Shown here: one piece after another, positions 36,328-43,483 of the stretch
How the letters are laid out: every line of letters starts with the position of its first letter
How positions within the stretch are numbered: the stretch's first letter is position 1
Assembly: GCA_026706075.1 (NCBI GenBank)
Contig: JAPOZM010000060.1
Coordinates: 1-64,000 of the forward strand
Direction of reading: 5' to 3'
Origin: Gemmatimonadaceae bacterium
GTDB taxonomy: Bacteria; Latescibacterota; UBA2968; UBA8231
Length of the DNA stretch: 64,000 nucleotides
Notes under the pieces: model-generated
The model's database searches: none
Seen by the model: only the letters and a program-made list of their open reading frames with translations
Told to the model about the DNA's origin: nothing
Made by a program: the position numbers and the translations under genes

Positions 36328-37764
36328 GTGATCGCGGCGATCCTGCGCCGTGAGCTGGCCGACCACCTGACCAGCCTGCGCTTCGCCCTGACCCTGCTGA
36401 TCACGGCGGCCCTCATGGCGGTGAACGGCGTCGTCTTCAGCGGCTCCGGCGGCGAACGGGCCCAGGAGGGGTACCAGGACCAGCTGAAGTCCGCCGAGGA
36501 CCGGCTCGAAGGGCTCGCCGGCAGTCTCGGCGAGCTGGCGGTCGAGGGACCCGGGGCGCTGGCCAAGCGGCCGAGCGCCCTCTCCTTCGTCGCCTTCGGC
36601 CGCGAGGACTTCCTGCCCGCCACGATCATGGCCCAGAAGACCAGCACCTACGGCGGCAACTGGGGCTTCATGATCCACATGCCGTGGAGCCTGGACTACC
36701 AGGAGCCGGCCGCCCCTCCCGCCGCCGGCGTCGTCCCCGACTTCGTCGAGGTCGACTGGGTCTTCATCGTCGGCTTCTGCCTCAGTCTCATGGCCCTGCT
36801 GCTCACCTACGACGGGATCTGCGGCGAGCGCCGGGAGGGCACCCTCATGCTCGCCCTGTCGGGGCCGGTGCCGCGCTCCAGCCTGCTGCTGGGCAAGTTC
36901 GCCGCCGCCTGGATCGTCCTCGCCGCGGCCCTCACCGTGGGGGTCGTCCTCAACCTGCTCGTCCTCGGCCTGGCCGGCCCGGTGGAGCTGGATGCCGACC
37001 TCTTCCTGCGCCTCACCCCGGTCCATCTCGCCTGCCTGCTCTACCTGGCCTGCTTCGCCGGCCTCGGGCTGCTGGTATCCTGCCTGAGCGAGCGACCCTC
37101 CTCGGCCCTGGTGGTGCTGCTGCTGGTGTGGACGGTGCTGCTCGTGCTGCTGCCGAACACCGTCTCCGGGGCGGTGAGCTACTTCCAGGAGCCGCGGATG
37201 GACTGGCGCAGCCACCGTTCGCAGCAGCAGGCCCTGGTGGAGGAGCATCAGCTCTGGCGCAAGACCAGTCCCGTCGAGCAGGGCGAGCGTCCTCCCGCCG
37301 AGTTCGTGGCCGAGTTCAGCGACTTCCTGCGTCAGCGCCTGCAGCTGGACCGGGAGTTCTCCGAGGAGCAGCTGCGCCGTCAGCTCGAGCCGGTCGAGGC
37401 CGGGGCTCTCGTCAACCGCGTCAGCCCCTACGGCATCCTCCAGTACGCCCTGGAGTCCCTGGCCGGGACGGGCCTGCCCCGGCACCTGGGCTTCATCGAG
37501 GCCGCCCGTCGCCATGCCCTGGACTTCCGCCGCTTCATCGAGGAGCGCGACCAGGCCGACCCGGACAGCTACCACCTCTTCGGGCTGGTCCCGGGCCTGT
37601 CGGAGCGGCCCGTGCCCGTGGAGGCGATCCCCCGCTTCGCCGAGCCGCTCTCGGCCGGCGCGGTGCTGGCCGCCGCCTCGACCGACCTGGCGCTGCTGGC
37701 CCTGTTCGCGCTGCTGGCCTTCATGGCGGCCAACATCGCCTTCCTGCGTTCGGAGATCGACTGA
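36328..37764 (+). CDS. ABC-2-type transporter permease, second of a pair
   Basis: 478 aa from the GTG at 36328, chosen because GGAGG lies 7 nt upstream and VIAAILRRELADHLTSLRFALTLL aligns with the start of the preceding paralogue (MILAIVRKEFLQALLTLRFAVGLI). An ATG at 36310 with its own GGAGGA is the alternative. The topology is the same: N-terminal TM, exported loop to about residue 140, a TM bundle, a long exported region and a final TM. The ABC-2 motif reads YDGICGERREGTLMLALSGPVPRSSLLLGKF. It begins about 50 bp after the first permease and will form a heterodimer with it. Confidence 0.8.
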   Translation: MIAAILRRELADHLTSLRFALTLLITAALMAVNGVVFSGSGGERAQEGYQDQLKSAEDRLEGLAGSLGELAVEGPGALAKRPSALSFVAFGREDFLPATIMAQKTSTYGGNWGFMIHMPWSLDYQEPAAPPAAGVVPDFVEVDWVFIVGFCLSLMALLLTYDGICGERREGTLMLALSGPVPRSSLLLGKFAAAWIVLAAALTVGVVLNLLVLGLAGPVELDADLFLRLTPVHLACLLYLACFAGLGLLVSCLSERPSSALVVLLLVWTVLLVLLPNTVSGAVSYFQEPRMDWRSHRSQQQALVEEHQLWRKTSPVEQGERPPAEFVAEFSDFLRQRLQLDREFSEEQLRRQLEPVEAGALVNRVSPYGILQYALESLAGTGLPRHLGFIEAARRHALDFRRFIEERDQADPDSYHLFGLVPGLSERPVPVEAIPRFAEPLSAGAVLAAASTDLALLALFALLAFMAANIAFLRSEID

Positions 37765-37807
37765 AGGCGGGTTGAATCCCGGAAGGGGCGGGGTGTCGGC
37801 CCCTGGA

Positions 37808-38113
37808 TCATGCCGGCTGGTACCGCTGGACATCGATCTCGTCGGCCCGTGCCCGCATCTGCGTCGCGTCGTGCCAGGCCTGCATCCGCAGCAGCAGGTC
37901 CATGCTGAGGTCGAACGCCTTCTCGACTCGCAAGGCCATTTCGGGCGACAGCGAGGCGTTCCCGTTCACCAGGTCGGAGAGCGTCGCACGACGCACGCCG
38001 AGAATCCGCGCCGCCGCCGACACGCTCAACCCCAACTCCTCAAGGGCCTCGATCCGGATGAAGGTGCCGGGATGCGGGGGAGTCATCCCCATCTTGATGC
38101 CGCTGCTGGTCAT
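37808..38113 (-). CDS. higA: HigA-type HTH antitoxin, orphan (toxin deleted)
   Basis: 101 aa, ATG at 38113. XRE-type helix-turn-helix in LGLSVSAAARILGVRRATLSDLVNGNASLSPEMALRVEKAF, preceded by the HigA hallmark PPHPGTFIRIEALEELG. It is closely related to the antitoxin at 61250 (same 'IDVQ.Y.P' end of the shared region). In a HigBA module the toxin lies upstream and its stop overlaps the antitoxin ATG as TGATG. Here that junction is preserved, but only the last eight toxin codons remain. It presumably still binds DNA and could neutralise a related toxin in trans. The gene sits between imperfect repeats near 37766 and 38179. Confidence 0.85.
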   Translation of the reverse strand: MTSSGIKMGMTPPHPGTFIRIEALEELGLSVSAAARILGVRRATLSDLVNGNASLSPEMALRVEKAFDLSMDLLLRMQAWHDATQMRARADEIDVQRYQPA

Positions 38114-38139
38114 CAGTGGTAATCCTCCAGGTTCACGCG
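38113..38139 (-). pseudogene. Stub of a HigB toxin C-terminus
   Basis: The minus strand reads RVNLEDYH-stop directly overlapping the antitoxin start. The intact toxin at 60960-61250 ends DRLNLEDYH-stop at the same spacing. Similarity stops immediately upstream, so the toxin was removed by a deletion that spared the antitoxin and its ribosome-binding site (GGAGGATT). Confidence 0.75.
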
Positions 38140-38309
38140 CGAAAGGATAAGGCAAGCGGCCGGATGGGCGCAGCCTGAGCCGGGTTGAACCCCCGGAAGG
38201 GACGGCGGTATTCTTGAAGTGTCCCCCGCCACCGCGGCGCCTCCCCCTCATCGCCGGCGGGCCAACCCTCCCCGACAGACCCACACCCCAACGCGAAGGC
38301 GGCCTTGTC

Positions 38310-40919
38310 ATGCGTGTTTCCAGGGCTCTTCCGCCCGGGGCGGCCCTGGCCGTCGCCCTCGGGGCGCTGATCGCCGCGGTCTCCCCGGCCTCGCCGCAGA
38401 CCCTGCCGCCCGAGGCCCACCCGAGCCTGCTCTTCACGGCGGACGACCTTCCCGCGCTCCGCGAGCGCATCGGCCGGGAGCCGTACGCCGCCTGGTGGCG
38501 CACCGTGCGCGAGCGGGCCGATTCCGTGCCCTCGAGCCTCTCCGAGGAGCGGCAGAAGGTCCGCTACGCCAAGAGCGCCGCCTTCGCCTGGCAGATCACC
38601 GGCGACGAGAGCTACGGGCGGCAGGCGGTGGACCTGCTCCTCGACGTGCGCTTCCCTCCCCGGGGAGGGGACCTGGGGGAGGCCCACGCCGAGGGCGAGG
38701 TGGCGGCCCAGTACGCCGCCGCCTACGACATGATCCACGAGTACGCCGCCGCCGATCCCGACCGGCTCGAGGCGATCCGGGCGATCCTGGCGGAGGAGGC
38801 CCAGCGCATCTTCGAGGGCATCGTGGTCCGGGAGATCAACCTCGGGCTGGTGACTCTCAAGATCCGCCTCCACGACACCCCGGACCCGCGCAATCCGCTG
38901 AGGCTGATCCTGAACAACTGGCACGTGCGCGCCTACGCCGGCCTCGGACTGGCGGCCATGGCCCTCTCCGACCACCCCGGCGGGGCGAACACGCCCCAGG
39001 AGTGGGCGGACCACGCCTTCGATCTGGTGACCCGCACCCTGTGGCAGCAGATCGACGACGAGGACGGGAGCTGGGCCGAGGGCCCGTTCTACAGCCGCTA
39101 CGCAGCCGACGTCCACCTGCCATGGATGTACGCTCTCCGCAACCTCACGGGGGTCGACCTCTTCGCCGACCCGCAGGTCGAAGCGATGCACCGGTGGTCC
39201 CTCAACCTGCGTCTGCCCAGCGGCCGCCGCCCCAACATCGACGACGCCCACCTGGACGACGCCTACGGCCACTACCTCTCCGCCGTGTACGCGGACGGCG
39301 GCGTCCACCGCTGGGACTGGGAGCAGAACGAGGACGGACCGTACACGCGCGGCTTCAACGAGATGGACGCCATCGCCATCTACGACGACTCCGTGGAGGC
39401 GAGGGCGCCGGACCACGGCCCCACGGTGTTCATGCCCGGGGCCGGCGACGCCGTCTTCCGCAGCGACTGGACCCCCGGCGCCACCTACCTCCTGCTGCGC
39501 GGCGAGCACGGGTCGGCGCGGCTGCACGGGTTCAGCCACGAGCACCCCGACGAGACCAGCTTCCTCCTCTACGCCGGCGGCGAGATGCTGGCCCTGGACG
39601 CGGGCTACATCAACTACGAGAACCACCTCAAGGTGAACCAGGGACACAACCACAACCTGATCCTGGTCGACGGCGAGGGCCCGCCCCTGCTGGTCGTCGA
39701 AGGCGAGTCGATCGACGGCGGCAACGACGCCTATCTGCAGCAGACCTTCACCAGCGGACTGGTGGAGTACGCCGAGGTCCGGGCCGGGTACGCCGGCGCC
39801 GACTTCCTGCGCTGCGTGATGTTCGTCGACGGCAGCTACTTCGTGGTGGTCGACGAGGTCCGCGGCGACGGCGCCCACACCTACGAGTGGCGGCTCCACG
39901 GCCACGGCGGCGGCGACAGCGGCGGCAGCTACGTCCGCGAGGGCGGCCTGGCGCGCTGGACCCGCCCGGGGGCGGAGCTGCTCGCCCTGATGGCCGGCCA
40001 GGAGGGCGCGGCCTTCAGCGAGGCCGAGGCGATCCACTCCTTCGACTACCTGCAGGAGTCGACCCACACGGTGATGCGCGTCGAGCGCGAGGGACGGGAC
40101 GTGGAGTTCCTGAGCCTGCTCTACCCGAGATCCTCGGCGGCTCCCGAGCCGGCGCTGAGCCAGGTGGAGACCGACCACGGCCAAGTGGCGCGGATGGAGC
40201 TGGGCGATCTCGTCGACCTGGCCTGGACCCGCGGCGGGGACGCGGGCGTGCGGTTCGCCGCTCCCGCCGGCGAGGTGGCCAGCGACGGCCGCCTGGGACT
40301 GGTGCGCTGCGAGGGGGAGCGGCTGGCCGGCTTCAGCTTCCAGGACGGGACCCGCCTGGAGGCCGGCGGCGGATCTCTGTTCACCGCCTCCGAGCCGGTG
40401 GACGCGAGTCTGCGGTTGGCGCCCGAGAGGGTGAGCGGCTTCCTTCGCGGCCCGGACTCGGGTTACACCGTGGCCCTGCCCATGGCCGGCTCGCTGGAGG
40501 GGGTCATATTCAGCGGGGAGCTGCTCGGCAAGAGCCTGGAGGGGAAGGTCCTCACGCTGGAGCTGGCCGGCGAGGGGACGCTGGAGATCTCGGGCGGGAC
40601 CAACGTCCTGGAGGACCTCGAGGACCACGGGGCGGGGCCCGGGGCGTTCCGGCTGCTCCCGAACTACCCCAATCCCTTCAACGCCGGCACGATCATCCCC
40701 TTCGGGCTGGCCGAGCCGGGCCGGGCCAGGATGACCGTCTTCAACTCCCTCGGCCGGCGGGTGCGCACCCTGGTGGACGGCGAGTGGCCCGCAGGCGCCC
40801 ACCGGGCCACCTGGGACGGCCGGGACGAGGACGGCGAGGCCTTGGCCAGCGGGGTCTACCTGGTGCGGCTGCGGTCCGGGGCCGGCACCGAGACACGCCG
40901 CCTGCTGCTGTTGAGGTAG
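38310..40919 (+). CDS. Secreted heparinase II/III-like lyase with C-terminal sorting domain
   Basis: 869 aa from the ATG at 38310, with a clear signal peptide (ALAVALGALIAAVSPASPQ). The N-terminal half is an (alpha/alpha) toroid: HPSLLFTADDLPALRERIG, EGEVAAQYAAAYDMIHEYA, NNWHVRAYAGLGLAAMAL, SWAEGPFYSRYAADVHLPWMYAL. The second half is a beta-sandwich with GSARLHGFSHEHPDETSFLLYAGGEMLALDAGY and NQGHNHNLILVDG, a pattern typical of heparinase II/III and alginate-lyase-like polysaccharide lyases, including the conserved His residues. It ends in an FlgD-like/type IX domain (NYPNPFNAGT...RRLLLLR). Probably it cleaves uronic-acid polysaccharides outside the cell. Confidence 0.82.
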   Translation: MRVSRALPPGAALAVALGALIAAVSPASPQTLPPEAHPSLLFTADDLPALRERIGREPYAAWWRTVRERADSVPSSLSEERQKVRYAKSAAFAWQITGDESYGRQAVDLLLDVRFPPRGGDLGEAHAEGEVAAQYAAAYDMIHEYAAADPDRLEAIRAILAEEAQRIFEGIVVREINLGLVTLKIRLHDTPDPRNPLRLILNNWHVRAYAGLGLAAMALSDHPGGANTPQEWADHAFDLVTRTLWQQIDDEDGSWAEGPFYSRYAADVHLPWMYALRNLTGVDLFADPQVEAMHRWSLNLRLPSGRRPNIDDAHLDDAYGHYLSAVYADGGVHRWDWEQNEDGPYTRGFNEMDAIAIYDDSVEARAPDHGPTVFMPGAGDAVFRSDWTPGATYLLLRGEHGSARLHGFSHEHPDETSFLLYAGGEMLALDAGYINYENHLKVNQGHNHNLILVDGEGPPLLVVEGESIDGGNDAYLQQTFTSGLVEYAEVRAGYAGADFLRCVMFVDGSYFVVVDEVRGDGAHTYEWRLHGHGGGDSGGSYVREGGLARWTRPGAELLALMAGQEGAAFSEAEAIHSFDYLQESTHTVMRVEREGRDVEFLSLLYPRSSAAPEPALSQVETDHGQVARMELGDLVDLAWTRGGDAGVRFAAPAGEVASDGRLGLVRCEGERLAGFSFQDGTRLEAGGGSLFTASEPVDASLRLAPERVSGFLRGPDSGYTVALPMAGSLEGVIFSGELLGKSLEGKVLTLELAGEGTLEISGGTNVLEDLEDHGAGPGAFRLLPNYPNPFNAGTIIPFGLAEPGRARMTVFNSLGRRVRTLVDGEWPAGAHRATWDGRDEDGEALASGVYLVRLRSGAGTETRRLLLLR

Positions 40920-40925
40920 AGACCG

Positions 40926-41357
40926 ATGGACGAATCAGGGTGTGTATTCTGTGAAATCGTGGAAGGCACCAGGGATGCGAGGGTGGTGTACGAATCGCAC
41001 TCCGTCATCGCGCTGATAGATCCGAGACAAGCGAATCCCGGGCATGTTCTGGTCATCCCAAAGGAGCACTTTCCGGACATCTATGCCCTGTCAGCGGAGG
41101 CAGGATCCGAGATCATGAGAGCCGTGATCCTGCTTTCTCGAACCGTCCGAAAGGCCTTCGAGCTTGACGGACTGAGCATATGGCAGAGCAATGGCCGGGG
41201 CGCACACCAGGAAGTCCCCCACGTGCACTTCCATATCCATCCCAGAAAGACAGACGATGGTCTGTTGAGAGTTTATCCACGGTGGCTGGATCGTACCCCT
41301 GATGAGGAGCTGGACTCATACGCGGATCGGGTCAGACAAGCCCTGATGGAAGGCTGA
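40926..41357 (+). CDS. HIT-family nucleotide hydrolase/transferase
   Basis: 143 aa with a full histidine-triad motif HVHFHIHP (catalytic His) near residue 98, and the N-terminal CVFCEIVEGTRDARVVYES zinc-type pair (CxxC). Hint/HIT proteins hydrolyse adenosine phosphoramidates or dinucleoside polyphosphates in the cytosol. It starts 6 bp after the heparinase stop with GAGG upstream. Base composition is lower in GC than the heparinase before it and the C45 gene after the PHP gene, and it shares that feature with the PHP gene, so the two may have arrived together. Confidence 0.92.
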   Translation: MDESGCVFCEIVEGTRDARVVYESHSVIALIDPRQANPGHVLVIPKEHFPDIYALSAEAGSEIMRAVILLSRTVRKAFELDGLSIWQSNGRGAHQEVPHVHFHIHPRKTDDGLLRVYPRWLDRTPDEELDSYADRVRQALMEG

Positions 41358-41427
41358 TGATCCCATTCATGCTGAAGGTCTGGATCGGTCCGGGACCCCA
41401 CATTCTGCGAAACGAGGAGACCTGGCG

Positions 41428-42306
41428 GTGACGGCAGCACGTGTATCCATCCACGGTGGACACAGCAGGGAATTCGGCGATGCAGGCGACTCCACGCTCG
41501 AGGAGATGGTCCGTGCCTACGTTGACAACGGTTTCCAATGGGTGGGCATCACCGAGCATATCCCGCCGGCGTCGGCCGACTTCCTGTTGCCCTGGGAGAC
41601 GGAAGAGGGCCAGACGCCCGAGTCGAGAATGGAGCGGTTCACGGAGTACTTCTCGGCCGCGCGCAGGCTCCAGGGGGAATACCGGGACTCAATCCGGATA
41701 TTCGTCGGCTTCGAGACAGAGGGGTACACGGGCTACGTGGAGCACGTCAACCGTCTGCGGAAGCGGTTTCGACCTGACTACATCGTTGGCTCGGTCCATC
41801 ACGTGAGGGACATATGTATCGATGGTCGGCCAGAGAGGTATGCCCAGGCCGTGGCAGAGACCGGGGGAATCGAGGCGCTGTTCTGCGAGTACTTCGACCA
41901 GCAATACGAGCTGATAGAGGAACTGGAGCCCGAAGTGGTCGGGCACTTCGATCTGATTCGAATGCACGACAAGGACTACCGCCAACGCCTGGAGATCCCC
42001 GGAGTCAAGAAGAGAATCCGGAGGAACCTCGAGAAGATCAGGGATCTCGGGTCGATCCTCGACTTCAATCTCAGGGCCCTCGAAAAGGGTGGCTCCGAGC
42101 CTTACGTGTCCAGGTCCATACTGGAGATGGCACTGGACATTGGCGTCCCTTGCGTCCCGGGAGATGACTCGCATGGGGTCGCGGGGGTTGGATTGCATCT
42201 CGACAAAGGGATCGAAATCCTGAGGCAGGCTGGATTCAGCACCGAGTGGCAGCTCCCGGGGAAACGGCACATCGATGAAACGAGGAGGGACGCGAGTGTA
42301 CAGTGA
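41428..42306 (+). CDS. PHP-family phosphatase, histidinol-phosphatase-like (HisK type)
   Basis: 292 aa from a GTG at 41428 with GAGGAG upstream. Metal ligands of the PHP domain are visible: H9-x-x-H12 in VSIHGGHS, ITEHIPP, the Glu in GFETEGY, GSVHHVRD, GHFDLIRMHD and GDDSHG. The overall size and order match class III histidinol-phosphate phosphatases (HisK/YtvP). No other his gene is nearby, so a different phosphoester may be the substrate. The gene follows the HIT gene by 70 bp on the same strand and shares its lower GC content. Confidence 0.8.
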   Translation: MTAARVSIHGGHSREFGDAGDSTLEEMVRAYVDNGFQWVGITEHIPPASADFLLPWETEEGQTPESRMERFTEYFSAARRLQGEYRDSIRIFVGFETEGYTGYVEHVNRLRKRFRPDYIVGSVHHVRDICIDGRPERYAQAVAETGGIEALFCEYFDQQYELIEELEPEVVGHFDLIRMHDKDYRQRLEIPGVKKRIRRNLEKIRDLGSILDFNLRALEKGGSEPYVSRSILEMALDIGVPCVPGDDSHGVAGVGLHLDKGIEILRQAGFSTEWQLPGKRHIDETRRDASVQ

Positions 42307-42414
42307 TGGGGAATCGCCTGGAGCTCGTTCCTGTCCTGGCGCGGGCTCAGGCGGTGTTCGACCAGACCGTCCCGTGGTCCGCTCCCGCAGCTGGCGCCCT
42401 GAACGGAGGCATCG

Positions 42415-43476
42415 GTGAAGAAGCGAACATTCCGCGGCTCACCCGCCCAGGTGGGCGCCGCCCAGGGGGCGATGGATCCCGAAGCGGCGCGGGCCTACGT
42501 GGACTTCTGGCTGGCCCGGCCCCACGACTTCGAGGCCCCCTATTTCCGGAAGAACCTGGCCTTCATGCGGCGCGAGTTCCCCGACCTCGTGGAGCAGATC
42601 GAGGCTTTCGCCGAGGCCGCGGGCATGCCCTTGGACCACGCGTGGTACAGCCACCTGCACTGGACGGGCGCCGCGTCGGATGCCTGCTCGACCCTGGGGA
42701 TCGTCCTGGAGGAGGACGGGCCGGCGATGCTGTCGACCAACGACGGGCACGACGACACGGTGCCGGGCACGGTGGACAACACCGTGGTCTCCATCTTCCC
42801 CGACACGAAGCCCCATGGGATGATGGGGCTCGGCGGCCAGCGCCACGTCACCCTGGGGGCGGCGGTGAACGACTCGGGGCTGCTGGTGGGGGCCAACTCG
42901 GGCCACCGCCGGTTCAACCCCGTCTCCAACCCGGAGTGCCTCAACCTCTACTTCACCGTCCACCTGCTGGCCCAGCACTGCGCCGACTGCGCCGACGTGC
43001 GCCACTTCGTCGAGCAGTACCGCCTCTCCGGACAGAAGGGGATGATCCTGGTCACCGTCGACGCCGCGGGCAACATCCTCGGCCTGGAGCTGGAGTCGGA
43101 GAACATCGCCGTCTCCGAGGCCCAGGACGGCATGCTCCTGGAGGTCAACCACTGGCAGCACCCCGGCCTCCAGGTCCCGTCCCGGCAGGCGAACCCCGAC
43201 TGGTGGAACGGCTCCTACTACTACAACTCCCAGGCGCGGGTCATGTACTTCGCCCACTACCGCAGCGTCTTCGCGCGCATGAAGAGCATGCAGGAGCTGG
43301 TCGACTTCTCCTTCGACGTCCACGCGCCGGGGCGCATCCTGCAGATGCGGGGCCTGAACGTGGACGACCTGATCTCCTGCCAGGTGATGTTCGCCTCCGC
43401 GAGGGAGCGGACGATGAGGATCCACCTCCATCCCCTGGGCAAGGACGAGTACGAGGAGTTCCGCTACCCGGAGTGA
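42415..43476 (+). CDS. C45-family autoproteolytic acyltransferase/hydrolase
   Basis: 353 aa from a GTG at 42415 with GGAGG 7 nt upstream. It resembles the acyl-CoA:6-aminopenicillanic-acid acyltransferase family (Ntn hydrolase fold). These proenzymes cut themselves before a nucleophilic Cys, here Cys91 in SDACSTLGIV. Other family stretches are MLSTNDGHDD, NDSGLLVGANSGH, RHFVEQYRLSGQKGMILVTVDAAGN and LEVNHW. No signal peptide is evident. It is followed after 8 bp by the phosphoesterase gene, so the two may be co-expressed. The true substrate is unknown. The call rests on the Cys context and overall pattern. Confidence 0.75.
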   Translation: MKKRTFRGSPAQVGAAQGAMDPEAARAYVDFWLARPHDFEAPYFRKNLAFMRREFPDLVEQIEAFAEAAGMPLDHAWYSHLHWTGAASDACSTLGIVLEEDGPAMLSTNDGHDDTVPGTVDNTVVSIFPDTKPHGMMGLGGQRHVTLGAAVNDSGLLVGANSGHRRFNPVSNPECLNLYFTVHLLAQHCADCADVRHFVEQYRLSGQKGMILVTVDAAGNILGLELESENIAVSEAQDGMLLEVNHWQHPGLQVPSRQANPDWWNGSYYYNSQARVMYFAHYRSVFARMKSMQELVDFSFDVHAPGRILQMRGLNVDDLISCQVMFASARERTMRIHLHPLGKDEYEEFRYPE

Positions 43477-43483
43477 TGGGCCG

